A stretch of DNA of 64,000 bases from Paenibacillus sp. FSL H3-0469 (GCF_038051945.1 NZ_CP150302.1:6386001-6450000), one strand, 5' to 3'; positions 16,241 to 25,424 are shown, counted from the first letter of the stretch. Notes: a model not told the origin generated them from the letters alone. Made by a program: numbers and translations.

Positions 16241-18477
16241 AGCACTGGTTCCAGGCGATACGATCCTCGTGGCATCACGGGCTGACGCTGCTATGGCTGA
16301 GCATTATCGCTATGCAGTGGGTGTCCTATACGGTGCCCTTTTGGCTGCAGGAGACCACCGTTTCTGTGGCGTTAACCCTGCTGGCCGTTACAGCTATTGA
16401 AATCATTTTTCCGTTCAAAAGAGTGTACCGCATTGTGCTGGAAGGCACGGCAGTGGTACTTATTGTATACAACGTGATTATCAGTTACGGGATTTACATT
16501 CCTGATCCGCTGCTGCCGGCATTTCTTGACCGGCTGCCCGGGATAGCGGTGTCGATGATTCCTTACATCTGGTTTGCGCTGGGGGCCTGGGCGCTGCTGC
16601 TTGTGTCCGCCTGGTGGGTCAACGGCAAGGGGCGGATTCTGATGTTCGTCGCAGCGAATATCACGGCCTTCGCCGCGCTGGATTCATTCACGACAGCGGT
16701 AATGTGGCAGGAGGTAGCCTGGACGGTCTTCGCCGGTATGGGCTGGCTGGTCACCCGGCATCTGAGGAATTTCCAGCTGCACTATCCGCGCGGCTGGACC
16801 TATATGCTGAGGTACCCGATGAAGGTTGCCTTGAATATAGCGATTATATTCTCACTGGTCATCCTTGCCGGCGTGAACATGCCTGGCGTGCGTCCAACCT
16901 TGACCGACCCCTACACTGCCTGGCAAAAGTGGAACGGTAACTCTGTCTCTTCTAGACCCTCCGGGGGCGGGGACAGTGCAAGCGGCGGGTCAGCGGCAAA
17001 CGGGACGACCTCGGGCTACAGCCTGAATGATGACAACCTTGGCGGGGGCTTCAACTTCGATTACTCGCCGGTTATGCAAGTGACCTCCGATCTGCGCACC
17101 TATATGCGCGGAGAGATCCGCAGCGTGTATTCGGGCAAAGGCTGGACAGATGATGATACCTCCGGCCGGGGAGCGCATAACGAGGTACAGGTGGGCGAGC
17201 CGCTGGAACGCGCGGTTGCCCCCAAGACAGAGACGCGTACGCTCAAGCAGACCGTCAAGCTGCTTGGGGGGAACAGCTATCCGGTTCTGTTCGGCGGCTA
17301 TTCGATCTCGGGGGTAGACTCGGTGGATGGTCAGGAGCAGAGCAGCGGCTTATCCTGGCGGAGTAATGACAGTGAGCTGCTGTGGAATCCCGGAGGCAAG
17401 ACAAGGGCTTATCCGCAGACCTATGTGGTCACCTCGGAGGTGCCGATCGTTCCCCTTCAGGAGTTAAGCAAGCAGACCTTCGGGCAGCTCTACGGGAACA
17501 GGGATATTGACCCGCAGTATCTACAGCTCCCGGATAACTATCCTGAGCGGGTGAGTGCGCTTGCCAAGGAGATTACGGCGAGAGCGCAGACGCCTTACGA
17601 GAAGACGATCCTGCTGCAGCAATATCTGCAAGCTTCTTTCCCTTACACGAATCAGCCGGATACCTCCCGGGCCAAAAGCAAGGACATGGTCGAGAGCTTC
17701 CTGTTTGAGATCAAGGAAGGATACTGTGACTACTATTCCACGGCGCTTGTCACCATGGCGAGGTCACTGGATATACCGGCCCGCTGGGTGAAGGGATATG
17801 CTCCAGGAGAGCAGGCCGAGATTCCGGATAGTGTAATGCTTCAGCAGGGCGCTGCCGGTTATGTAAATAATAACTACACGATTACTAATGCAGACGCCCA
17901 CTCCTGGGCCGAGATCTATTTCGGCGATTACGGATGGGTGCCTGTAGAGGCCACGCCCGGTTTCGATGTTCCGGTGCTCACGCAGAGTGAGCAGGATATT
18001 CCGGACCAGCCTGAAGTGCAGGAAGAGGAGCCGGAAGAGCTTGAGCCGGCGGCATCGGGCCAGACGGACAAGTCTGCCGGATTCCATCCCGGCACCTGGG
18101 CTGTGGCTGGAGCAGCCGCTGTACTCCTGCTCTGGACCCTATTCCTGATCTGGCAGCGCCGGTTAAGCCTGCGCTTCCTGATTACACGTATGCGTCTAGG
18201 TGGTCAGCCGACTCCGGCGCAAAAAGTTATCGCAGAAACGGAGCGCTGGGTAAGGTATATGCGCAGGAAGGGTATGCTGAAGAAAGAGCATGAGACCCTG
18301 CGCGAATCCGTGGCACGGTGGAGCGTGGAACGCCCGCAAGCTGAGGGCAGTCTAGCTGCACTGCTGAAGATGTTCGAGCGGGCGAATTACAGCCCTGAGG
18401 TTATTGAAGACAAAGACTGGCACAGCGTGTATACTGAAGCTTTGCGGCTGCGAAAAAGCATGAAGTCCGGCAAGTAA
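16237..18477 (+). CDS. Membrane transglutaminase-like protein
   Basis: The 746-residue protein has an N-terminal block of about six membrane helices (to ~215), a Ser/Gly-rich linker, an extracytoplasmic transglutaminase-like domain and a further helix near 625-645 with a cytoplasmic tail. Catalytic residues are Cys497 (EGYCDYYSTAL) and His555 (DAHSWAEIYF), with the acidic residue in GWVPVEATPGF as in YebA/TgpA relatives. It likely acts on proteins or cell wall at the outer membrane face. It is the third gene of the MoxR-DUF58-transglutaminase operon. Substrate is unknown. Confidence 0.87.
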   Translation: MKHWFQAIRSSWHHGLTLLWLSIIAMQWVSYTVPFWLQETTVSVALTLLAVTAIEIIFPFKRVYRIVLEGTAVVLIVYNVIISYGIYIPDPLLPAFLDRLPGIAVSMIPYIWFALGAWALLLVSAWWVNGKGRILMFVAANITAFAALDSFTTAVMWQEVAWTVFAGMGWLVTRHLRNFQLHYPRGWTYMLRYPMKVALNIAIIFSLVILAGVNMPGVRPTLTDPYTAWQKWNGNSVSSRPSGGGDSASGGSAANGTTSGYSLNDDNLGGGFNFDYSPVMQVTSDLRTYMRGEIRSVYSGKGWTDDDTSGRGAHNEVQVGEPLERAVAPKTETRTLKQTVKLLGGNSYPVLFGGYSISGVDSVDGQEQSSGLSWRSNDSELLWNPGGKTRAYPQTYVVTSEVPIVPLQELSKQTFGQLYGNRDIDPQYLQLPDNYPERVSALAKEITARAQTPYEKTILLQQYLQASFPYTNQPDTSRAKSKDMVESFLFEIKEGYCDYYSTALVTMARSLDIPARWVKGYAPGEQAEIPDSVMLQQGAAGYVNNNYTITNADAHSWAEIYFGDYGWVPVEATPGFDVPVLTQSEQDIPDQPEVQEEEPEELEPAASGQTDKSAGFHPGTWAVAGAAAVLLLWTLFLIWQRRLSLRFLITRMRLGGQPTPAQKVIAETERWVRYMRRKGMLKKEHETLRESVARWSVERPQAEGSLAALLKMFERANYSPEVIEDKDWHSVYTEALRLRKSMKSGK

Positions 18478-18572
18478 CGCCCCATGGTGATGAGATGCTG
18501 CCGGACCCTGGGATTTTTGCAGTCCTATAGCGCCGGGTTACAAGTTTCCTGTATGAAAATGAGGTGAAGGTA

Positions 18573-19097
18573 TTGTTCGAAAGATTAGTCCCCAAGCTCC
18601 GGGTAAACACGGTGTTTGATATCGCTCTGGAGGAGCTATACCGCCAAGGATACCGGGGAATTATTACGGATCTGGATAATACGCTGGTCGGCGCCAAAGC
18701 GCCGCTGGCTACTCCTGAGCTGCTGCTCTGGTTCGCTAAGGTGAAGGAGCTGGGCTTCAAGCTTGTGATTGTATCCAACAACAATATGGACCGGGTGTCG
18801 CGTTTTGCTACCCCGCTGAATATTGAATTTGTACATCAGGCCAAGAAGCCCAGCAATTCCCCGTTCCTGCGGGCCATGAAGCTGATGGAGCTGGGACCGG
18901 AGCAGACGATTGTGGTCGGCGACCAGATGCTTACCGATGTATACGGCGGTAACCGGCTGGGCCTGTTCACGGTACTCGTGCTGCCCATCTCCGTCAAGGA
19001 TGAAGGAATAGGAACAAGAATTAACCGCAGAGTGGAGCAGATTGCCTTGACCCGTCTGCGGAAGCAAGGATTGTGGCAAGAGGAGGATAAATCTTAA
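18573..19097 (+). CDS. yqeG: YqeG family HAD-type phosphatase
   Basis: The 174-residue HAD-superfamily protein has the nucleophile motif DLDNTLVG (residues 27-34), VVSNNNMDR-like motif II context (IVSNNN) and VVGDQMLTDVYGGN as the acidic metal motif. TTG 18573 gives the family N-terminus (MFERLVPKLRV) and places GAGGTG at the right distance; a GTG nine bases upstream is the alternative. It starts the conserved yqeG-yqeH-aroE-yqeI-nadD-yqeK-rsfS cluster and overlaps yqeH by one base. The natural substrate is not known. Confidence 0.9.
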   Translation: MFERLVPKLRVNTVFDIALEELYRQGYRGIITDLDNTLVGAKAPLATPELLLWFAKVKELGFKLVIVSNNNMDRVSRFATPLNIEFVHQAKKPSNSPFLRAMKLMELGPEQTIVVGDQMLTDVYGGNRLGLFTVLVLPISVKDEGIGTRINRRVEQIALTRLRKQGLWQEEDKS

Positions 19098-20227
19098 TGA
19101 ATGCAATGAATGATGAAAAGACGCGGCCAGAGAAATGCAGCGGCTGCGGCATTAAGCTCCAGAGCGTGGACAAGGAGCTTCCCGGCTATATCCCGGAGGT
19201 CGCCTTCGGGCGGGAGCCGGTAATTTGCCAGCGCTGCTTCCGGATCAAGAATTACAATGAAGCCTCTTCCGTATCGGTGAATCAGGATGAATTCCTGAAG
19301 CTGTTAAGCGGAGTAGGGGAGAAGAATGCACTGGTGATCCACATCGTGGATCTGTTCGATTTCGAGGGCAGTCTGATTTCCGGGCTGCAGCGGTTCGTCG
19401 GTAACAATCAGGTCATCCTGGCGGTGAACAAGATCGATCTGCTGCCGAAGGTAACCAACTGGAACCGGCTGCGCAACTGGATGCAGCAGCGCTGCAAGGA
19501 AGAGGGACTGCGCACGGCGGAGATTGTCCTGGTCAGCGCGAAGCGCAATCAGGGCTTCGACCGTCTGCTGGAGGCCGTTACCGAGCTGCGCGGCCAGCGT
19601 GATGTATATGTCGTCGGGGCTACCAATGTAGGCAAGTCCACCTTGATCAACCGGCTGATCTCCGATTACAGTGACCTGGAAGAGGAGCTGACGACCTCCC
19701 GTTATCCGGGCACCACCCTCGATATGGTCAAAATCCCGCTGGATGACGGCCATTCCATCATTGATACGCCTGGGATCGTATATCCTTGGCGCTACAGTGA
19801 GCTGGTCGAGCGCAAGGATCTGGGCGCAGTGATGCCTGAGAATCCGCTCAAGCCTGCGGTCTATCAGCTGAATGAAGGCCAGTCGCTGTTCTTCGGCGGA
19901 TTGGGACGCTTCGACTTCATTCAGGGGGAACGCCAGTCCTTCACCTGCTTCATCAGCGGCACCTTGAAGATTCACCGCACGAAGCTGGAGCGTGCTGATT
20001 CCCTGTACCAAGACCACCGGGGCGAGCTGCTGTCTCCGCCGGGAACTGCCGACATGGACAAGCTGCCGCAGTGGCAGCGGCATGAATTCCGTATCGCGAG
20101 AAACAGTGAGACCGACCTGTTCATCTCGGGCCTGGGCTGGATCAAGGTGAACGGTACAGCCGGAGCGGTAGTAGCTGTCCATGTGCCGCGCGGGGTCAAG
20201 GTGCTAACCCGTCCGTCGCTGATCTAA
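19097..20227 (+). CDS. yqeH: Ribosome biogenesis GTPase YqeH
   Basis: The 376-residue circularly permuted GTPase is needed for 30S subunit assembly in B. subtilis. An N-terminal zinc finger has Cys14-x2-Cys17 and Cys44-x2-Cys47. The G motifs come in permuted order: NKID (G4), SAK (G5), then GATNVGKST (G1) and DTPG (G3). A C-terminal RNA/protein-binding domain follows. The gene overlaps yqeG and is followed 20 bp later by aroE, as in B. subtilis. Confidence 0.95.
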   Translation: MNAMNDEKTRPEKCSGCGIKLQSVDKELPGYIPEVAFGREPVICQRCFRIKNYNEASSVSVNQDEFLKLLSGVGEKNALVIHIVDLFDFEGSLISGLQRFVGNNQVILAVNKIDLLPKVTNWNRLRNWMQQRCKEEGLRTAEIVLVSAKRNQGFDRLLEAVTELRGQRDVYVVGATNVGKSTLINRLISDYSDLEEELTTSRYPGTTLDMVKIPLDDGHSIIDTPGIVYPWRYSELVERKDLGAVMPENPLKPAVYQLNEGQSLFFGGLGRFDFIQGERQSFTCFISGTLKIHRTKLERADSLYQDHRGELLSPPGTADMDKLPQWQRHEFRIARNSETDLFISGLGWIKVNGTAGAVVAVHVPRGVKVLTRPSLI

Positions 20228-20247
20228 TTGTACAGGAGGAAGGCGGC

Positions 20248-21126
20248 ATGACTGAGACAGGCAGGAATACGCAGAGTCACGGGGAGCTCCTGCTGGGCGT
20301 GATGGGCGACCCGATTGCCCAGTCCAAATCCCCGCTGATGCAAGGGGCGGCGCTCCAGGCGCTCGGTCTCTCCGGGGCTTACGTGCCGCTGCACATCACG
20401 CCGGACAAGCTGGGCGATGCGGTGCAGGCGATACGGACGCTTGGCTTCCGGGGCGTGAATGTAACAATTCCGCATAAGGTTGCCGTGATGGAGTATCTGG
20501 ACCGGCTGGATTCAAGTGCGGTGGATGTCGGCGCAGTCAATACCATCGTTAATGACAATGGGATATTGACCGGCTTCAATACAGATGGGATCGGATATGT
20601 CCGCTCGCTTAAGACAGAGGCTGCGCCGGATCTCACCGGCACCCGTATTCTAGTGATTGGAGCCGGCGGTGCGGCCAGAGGGATTGTCTCGGCGCTGCTG
20701 AAGGAGCGGCCGGCTTCGGTCCTAATTGTGAACCGTAATGAGGAACGGGCCCGTCAGCTGGCAGATAGCTTCAGCAGCCGGGGCAGCATAGCCGGAGCAG
20801 GGATGGATGCCGTTCCCGGCGTGCTTGGCAGCATGGATATCGTAATCAATACGACATCGGTAGGCATGTATCCGCATATGGAGGACATGCCGATCGACCC
20901 GGCCGGGCTGCATGAAGGGATGATCGTCAGCGATCTGATCTATAATCCGCTGCATACCCGGCTGCTTACAGAGAGCCTGAAGCGCGGCTGCACCGTTCAC
21001 GGCGGGCTGGGCATGTTCGTCTACCAGGGAGCTTACGCCCTGGAATATTGGACAGGTCTTGCGGCACCCGCAGCGATTATGCGGCAGACTATTGCGGATT
21101 GCCTCGGCCAGGTGCCGGGCAAATGA
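20248..21126 (+). CDS. aroE: Shikimate dehydrogenase
   Basis: This 292-residue NADPH enzyme reduces 3-dehydroshikimate to shikimate in aromatic amino acid synthesis. The substrate site is DPIAQSKSPLMQ near the N-terminus with VNVTIPHK and NTDGIGYVRSL; the nucleotide loop is GAGGAARG. The start follows CAGGAGGAAGG. It sits within the ribosome-assembly cluster exactly where B. subtilis carries the same gene (there called aroD). Confidence 0.95.
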   Translation: MTETGRNTQSHGELLLGVMGDPIAQSKSPLMQGAALQALGLSGAYVPLHITPDKLGDAVQAIRTLGFRGVNVTIPHKVAVMEYLDRLDSSAVDVGAVNTIVNDNGILTGFNTDGIGYVRSLKTEAAPDLTGTRILVIGAGGAARGIVSALLKERPASVLIVNRNEERARQLADSFSSRGSIAGAGMDAVPGVLGSMDIVINTTSVGMYPHMEDMPIDPAGLHEGMIVSDLIYNPLHTRLLTESLKRGCTVHGGLGMFVYQGAYALEYWTGLAAPAAIMRQTIADCLGQVPGK

Positions 21127-21177
21127 TTTTCACTGAACAGGGTAATAATATATGTTAATTAAGGAGTTTTCACATTT

Positions 21178-21471
21178 ATGTTAACAGGCAAACAAAAACG
21201 TTATTTGCGCTCTTTGGCTCATCATCTGGATGCTGTATTTCAGGTCGGCAAAGGCGGCGTAAACGATCATCTGATCCGTCACATTGAAGAAGCTATTGAG
21301 AAACGCGAGCTGATGAAGATCAGTGTACTGAATAACAACGCTGATGATCCCAAGGAAATTGGTGCCGCGCTTGCCGAGCAGTCCGGTTCGGAGCTTGTTC
21401 AGGTGATCGGCAAGACTATCGTTCTGTACAAAGAATCACGCGACAACAAAACGATTGAGCTTCCAAGATAG
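21178..21471 (+). CDS. yqeI: YhbY/YqeI family CRM-domain RNA-binding protein
   Basis: The 97-residue protein consists of one CRM (YhbY-like) domain: LTGKQKRYLRSLAHHLDAVF, then VGKGGVNDHLI and KISVLNNN. Members bind precursors of the large or small ribosomal subunit. The start follows AAGGAG with a somewhat long spacer. It is 51 bp after aroE and 12 bp before nadD, in the conserved cluster order. Confidence 0.92.
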   Translation: MLTGKQKRYLRSLAHHLDAVFQVGKGGVNDHLIRHIEEAIEKRELMKISVLNNNADDPKEIGAALAEQSGSELVQVIGKTIVLYKESRDNKTIELPR

Positions 21472-21483
21472 GAGGTTGACCTC

Positions 21484-22074
21484 TTGAGAGTAGGCATAAT
21501 GGGAGGGACCTTCGATCCTCTGCATATCGGCCATATGATGGCCGCTGAGACGGCGCGTGAGAGCTACGCTCTGCAGGAGGTCTGGTTCATGCCTTCGCAT
21601 ATCCCGCCTCATAAGCATGAGGCCGGGGCCACCGGTGAACAGCGGCTGGCGATGGTGGAGGGAGCGGTGAAGAATCACCCTTCCTTTGGCATTCTTGACT
21701 GGGAAATTGTGCGGGGCGGAGTATCCTATACGCTGGAGACGGTAATCAGTCTGCAGGAGGAATATCCGCAGCATGAGTTCTTTTTCATCGTGGGTGCGGA
21801 TATGGTTCAGTATCTGCCCAAGTGGCAGGGGATCGAAGAGCTGGTGAAGCGGCTGACCTTCATCGGTGTCGGACGCCCGGGCACTCCGCTGGATCTGGGA
21901 CTGCTGCCGGAGTTCATTGCGGGTAGAGTACTGCTGGCGGATATGCCGCTGGTCGATCTCTCCTCCACCATGCTCAGAGCCCGGGCCGCCGAAGGAAAGT
22001 CGATCCGCTATATGGTTCCGGATGCTGTGTATGAATATGTTCAAAGGAGTGGATTGTATGGAGTACAGCCGTGA
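21484..22074 (+). CDS. nadD: Nicotinate-nucleotide adenylyltransferase
   Basis: The 196-residue enzyme adenylates nicotinate mononucleotide to deamido-NAD in NAD synthesis. The nucleotidyltransferase motif GGTFDPLHIGH occupies residues 7-17, and the C-terminal LSSTMLRARAAEG corresponds to the ISSTxIR signature. The start is TTG 21484 behind GGAGGTTGACC. The end overlaps the yqeK start by 17 bases. Confidence 0.94.
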   Translation: MRVGIMGGTFDPLHIGHMMAAETARESYALQEVWFMPSHIPPHKHEAGATGEQRLAMVEGAVKNHPSFGILDWEIVRGGVSYTLETVISLQEEYPQHEFFFIVGADMVQYLPKWQGIEELVKRLTFIGVGRPGTPLDLGLLPEFIAGRVLLADMPLVDLSSTMLRARAAEGKSIRYMVPDAVYEYVQRSGLYGVQP

Positions 22075-22636
22075 AGCGCTGATTGAAGCGGTATCCGGCC
22101 AGATGCCGGACAAACGCTGGAAGCATACACTCGGGGTGATGGAGTCCGCTGTGAAGCTGGCGCAGCGTTATGGCGCTGACCCGCAGCGGGCCGAGACCGC
22201 CGCCATCCTGCATGATGTGGCCAAGTATTGGCCGGTAGAACGGATGCGGGAGATCATTGAACAGAATGGATTATCCGCCGAGCTTTTGAAATATGACAAG
22301 CAGCTATGGCATGCTGAGGTGGGTGCTTATACCGCCGAACATGATTATGGTATTCAGGATTCGGAGGTGCTGGACGCGATCCGTTACCACACCTCGGGAC
22401 GGGAGAACATGGGCCTGCTGGAGCGGATCGTCTGTCTGGCTGATTATATTGAGCCGGGTCGGGACTTCCCTGGTGTGGAGGAGATCCGCAGGCTGGCGAA
22501 GGTCAGTCTGGAGCAAGGGCTGATTGCCGGACTGGATTCCACTATACGCGTGCTGCTGGAGAAGCGCAGGGTCGTATTTCCGCTTACGGTGCTGGCGCGC
22601 AACGATTTAGTTAGAACATTGGAGGATAAAATATGA
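22058..22636 (+). CDS. yqeK: YqeK family HD-domain hydrolase (symmetrical Ap4A hydrolase type)
   Basis: The 192-residue HD-domain metal hydrolase has His from KHTLGVMESA and the HD pair in AAILHDVAKYW, plus a later RYHTSGRENMG and CLADYIEP. YqeK proteins hydrolyse diadenosine tetraphosphate to two ADP. A much longer frame is open upstream inside nadD; ATG 22058 behind AAAGGAGTGG gives the family length. It overlaps nadD at its start and rsfS at its end, so translation is coupled. Confidence 0.9.
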   Translation: MEYSREALIEAVSGQMPDKRWKHTLGVMESAVKLAQRYGADPQRAETAAILHDVAKYWPVERMREIIEQNGLSAELLKYDKQLWHAEVGAYTAEHDYGIQDSEVLDAIRYHTSGRENMGLLERIVCLADYIEPGRDFPGVEEIRRLAKVSLEQGLIAGLDSTIRVLLEKRRVVFPLTVLARNDLVRTLEDKI

Positions 22637-22980
22637 GTGTACAATCAAACAAGCTGTTTGAGCTGGCGTTACACGCCGTTCAGGATAAAAAAGCAATGAA
22701 CGTGGTGGCTCTTGATCTGCGCAGTGTGTCGCCGATCAGCGATTATTTCATCATCTGCCACGGTAATTCCGATACCCAGGTTCAGGCGATTGCCACTGAG
22801 GTGCGCAAGGTAGTTCATGAAGCTGGCGGAATGATCAAAGGCATTGAGGGGATGGATGCAGCGCGCTGGGTACTGATGGACCTTGGCGACGTGATCGTCC
22901 ATGTCTTCCACCGCGATGAACGTGAATATTACAATATTGAGCGTCTGTGGTCGGATGCCAAGGTCGTGGAGACGGTATGA
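22633..22980 (+). CDS. rsfS: Ribosome silencing factor
   Basis: This 115-residue protein of the RsfS/YbeB/Iojap family binds ribosomal protein L14 and blocks joining of the subunits under starvation. Family motifs are DLRSVSPISDYFIICHG, DTQVQAIATEV and WVLMDLGDVIVHVF. The start overlaps the yqeK stop, and its own stop overlaps the cvfB start, so it is part of a tightly packed transcript. Confidence 0.94.
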   Translation: MSVQSNKLFELALHAVQDKKAMNVVALDLRSVSPISDYFIICHGNSDTQVQAIATEVRKVVHEAGGMIKGIEGMDAARWVLMDLGDVIVHVFHRDEREYYNIERLWSDAKVVETV

Positions 22981-23900
22981 GTCTGATTGCAGGCACTACG
23001 GTTACCCTTGAAGTGATGCGGGAGGTATCCCCTTACGGGTACTTCCTGAGCGCAGGCGACCAGGATATCATGCTTCATTACACCGAGCTTGTGGGCAGTA
23101 AGCCGAAGATCGGCGACAAGGTTGAGGTGTTCCTCTTCTTTGATACCGAGGACCGTCCTGCGGCTACGATGAAGAAGCCTTATCTGACGCTTGGCGAGAT
23201 GGCGCTGCTGGAGGTGGCGGATATCCATCCGCGGCTGGGCTGCTTCCTGGAGATGGGGCTTGGACGGCAGCTGCTGCTGCCGCTCAGCGAGCTTCCCGAG
23301 CTGGTGGAGCTGCGTCCGCAGATTGGCGACAAGGTCTTCGCAATTATGGAGCATGACAAGCAGGGACGTCTCCGTGCCAAGCTGGCCGGCGAGCAGGAGC
23401 TTGCGCCGCTGGCCTTGCCTGCACCGGAATCCTGGCAGGGGCAGAGTGTCACCGCCCGGGTGTACAAGCCGCTGCAGATGGGCACCTTCGTGCTTATAGA
23501 CGCCGGTGTACTTGGCTTCGGTATCATCGGTATGGTCCACTCCTCTGAACGCACCCGTTTGCTGCGTCTGGGCGAAGTGATTGAAGCGCGCGTGGCGCAT
23601 ATCCGCGAGGATGGCCGCGTCAACCTCAGCATGGGCCACCGCAAGGAAGTGGGCCGTGATGTGGATTCCGCGGCTCTGCTTGATTTTCTGGCTTCCCGTC
23701 CGGGCGGCGGAATGCCGTATTCGGATGCTACGCCTCCTGATATTATCAAGCAGCGCTTCGGCATCAGCAAATCAGCGTTCAAGCGTGCGCTTGGCAAGCT
23801 GATGAAGGAAGGGCTGGTTGTCCAGAAGGAGAACTGGACCTATCTGGCTGCCCGCGAAGAGGAGCAGGCCGGACCGGACAGCGATTCTGACAACCAATAG
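22977..23900 (+). CDS. cvfB: CvfB-type S1 domain RNA-binding protein
   Basis: The 307-residue protein has tandem S1-like beta-barrels (about 1-65, 70-135 and 145-215) and a C-terminal winged helix (SATPPDIIKQRFGISKSAF region). This is the architecture of CvfB/YitL, an RNA-binding regulator. The longer frame from 22947 is replaced by ATG 22977, which overlaps the rsfS stop (ATGA). In B. subtilis the neighbour of rsfS is yqeM; here cvfB is inserted between rsfS and the methyltransferase. Function in this organism is inferred from family. Confidence 0.88.
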   Translation: MSLIAGTTVTLEVMREVSPYGYFLSAGDQDIMLHYTELVGSKPKIGDKVEVFLFFDTEDRPAATMKKPYLTLGEMALLEVADIHPRLGCFLEMGLGRQLLLPLSELPELVELRPQIGDKVFAIMEHDKQGRLRAKLAGEQELAPLALPAPESWQGQSVTARVYKPLQMGTFVLIDAGVLGFGIIGMVHSSERTRLLRLGEVIEARVAHIREDGRVNLSMGHRKEVGRDVDSAALLDFLASRPGGGMPYSDATPPDIIKQRFGISKSAFKRALGKLMKEGLVVQKENWTYLAAREEEQAGPDSDSDNQ

Positions 23901-23922
23901 TATAGAGAAAGCGGTGTACGCA

Positions 23923-24693
23923 GTGTCTTCCTATGGCAAATTTGCTTATGTATACGATGCGCTTATGGCGGATATGCCGTATCCGGATTGGCTGGCCTTT
24001 GCTGAGACGGCATGGGGCAAATACGGCAAGCCGCGCACGGTAGCCGAGCTCGGCTGCGGTACCGGCAGCCTGACGATTCCGCTGGCTGCTGCTGGTTACC
24101 ACATGACGGGGATTGACCTTTCTTCGGACATGCTGTCCGTTGCCCAGCGGAAGCTGGAGCAGCAGCCGCAGGGACGGCGCTTTTTGCGGGAGGGCAGCGT
24201 GCAGTGGGTTCAGCAGAACATGAAGGAATGGGAGCTGCCGGAGCCGGTGGATGCCGTCATCTCCTTCTGTGACTGTCTGAATTATGTGCTGGAGGAGCAG
24301 GACATCCGGTCTGTGTTCTCCAGTACGTATGACGGACTGAAGCCGGGCGGGACCTTCTTGTTCGATGTACATCATCCGAACACCCTGATCCGCTATGAGG
24401 AAGAGCAGCCTTTTGTGCTGGATGAGCCGGACATCTCCTACATCTGGACCTGTGAGCTGGATGAGCAGCGCCGGGAGATTGAACATCACCTATCCATCTT
24501 CGCCCGCGAGGAGGGCCGCACAGGCACGTACCGCCGCTTCGAAGAGACCCACACCCAGCGTGCCTATGACCCGGAGTGGATGAAGCAGGAGCTGCTTGCC
24601 GCCGGATTCAGCGAGGTGTCGGTGTATGCGGACTTCGAGTGGGTGGCGGCGGATGATTCGGCGCAGCGGCTGTTCTATGTGGCTGTGAAATGA
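23923..24693 (+). CDS. yqeM: SAM-dependent methyltransferase (YqeM-like)
   Basis: The 256-residue class I methyltransferase begins SSYGKFAYVYDALMADMPY, the usual YqeM N-terminus. The SAM loop is ELGCGTGSLTIPLA, with GIDLSSDML as motif II and ISFCDCLNYV as motif IV. No standard ATG exists; GTG 23923 fits the family start, and GTG 23914 is the alternative. The target molecule is unknown. It ends the cluster; a 730 bp repeat-rich gap follows before a convergent gene. Confidence 0.86.
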   Translation: MSSYGKFAYVYDALMADMPYPDWLAFAETAWGKYGKPRTVAELGCGTGSLTIPLAAAGYHMTGIDLSSDMLSVAQRKLEQQPQGRRFLREGSVQWVQQNMKEWELPEPVDAVISFCDCLNYVLEEQDIRSVFSSTYDGLKPGGTFLFDVHHPNTLIRYEEEQPFVLDEPDISYIWTCELDEQRREIEHHLSIFAREEGRTGTYRRFEETHTQRAYDPEWMKQELLAAGFSEVSVYADFEWVAADDSAQRLFYVAVK

Positions 24694-24723
24694 AGCTGCT
24701 AAGGAATTGAACTTGTTCAGCAC

Positions 24724-24826
24724 ACATAAGAACTTGAAGCGTAATCGTCACTGCGGGGAACATTTGGACTTCTAGCGCACATAAGAACTTGAAGCATAAT
24801 CGTCACTGCGGAGAACATTTGGACTT
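24724..24826. repeat. Two tandem copies of a 55 bp unit
   Basis: ACATAAGAACTTGAAGC, then TAATCGTCACTGCGG and GAACATTTGGACTT, occur at 24724 and again at 24779 with two substitutions. The unit differs from the 52 bp array further right. It lies directly after yqeM. Confidence 0.85.
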
Positions 24827-25054
24827 ACGGCCGCTGTTGTCTCCAGGTTTCTTGATTTAATACCGCTGTTCGCGGTAGAAATCCGCAGACAAAGGCGGAC
24901 GCTAACGCTCCTACAGTTCCAAATTTCCCCTCCGCTCCTTTTTGCTTCTTGTTAAATTCTTTAGAGCTTCATATATGGTTGAGGTTGTATGGGAGGTCCT
25001 TACCTGAAATTGGGTAAGGACCTTCTTTGATCTTGATGTGGACCAAAATCACAC
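24827..25054. other. Structured intergenic segment without a gene
   Basis: No coding frame is credible. The segment has short hairpins, for example TACCGC (24861-24866) with GCGGTA (24872-24877) and TCCGC with GCGGA shortly after, and an AAGGTCCTTACC-type inverted repeat near 24993-25024 (GGTCCTTACC and GGTAAGGACC) followed by a TTCTTTG tail that could act as a terminator. Confidence 0.5.
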
Positions 25055-25285
25055 AATCGGCGCCACCTGAGGCACATGAACCAAATGTATGTGGAAAACA
25101 GCATATAATCGGCGCCACTGAGGGCACATGAACCAAATGTATGTTAAAAACAGCATACAATCGGCGCAACTGAGGTACACGGGCCAAGATGTATGTGGAA
25201 AACAGTATACAATCGGCGCTACTGAGGCACATAGGCCAAGATGTATGTTAAAAACAGCATATAATCGGCGCTACTGGGGCATGTG
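25055..25285. repeat. Tandem array, five units with exact 52 bp period (class A element)
   Basis: AATCGG recurs at 25055, 25107, 25159, 25211 and 25263, each exactly 52 bp apart. Each unit holds CAAATGTATGT, an A-rich centre AAAAAC and CAGCATA(T/C)AATCGGCGC. TGTATG and CATACA form a hairpin across the AAAAAC centre. It occupies the gap between yqeM and a convergent small gene. The same design recurs at 40.0-40.4 kb and singly at 55.03 kb. Confidence 0.92.
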
Positions 25286-25378
25286 GGTTGTGTTGCTGCG
25301 GGGCGAGTGAGACAGAAGTACAAATACCATCTGTACAAAGGGGCGCATTAGCCGTTCCTGCTTAAATAACACAGCAAA

Positions 25379-25407
25379 CCGGACCCTATCCGAAGGATAG
25401 GGTCCGG
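25379..25407 (-). terminator. Terminator of the 52-residue membrane protein gene
   Basis: A perfect 13 bp stem CCGGACCCTATCC / GGATAGGGTCCGG with a GAA loop lies 18 bp beyond the stop codon on the minus strand. The T-run on that strand is weak (TTTGCTG). Confidence 0.75.
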
Positions 25408-25424
25408 TCATCTTCCAAGTAGGC

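Noticed and set aside
21866..22057. N-terminal extension of yqeK inside nadD
   Set aside because: The extension overlaps the nadD coding region in another frame; the strong Shine-Dalgarno before ATG 22058 gives the family length.
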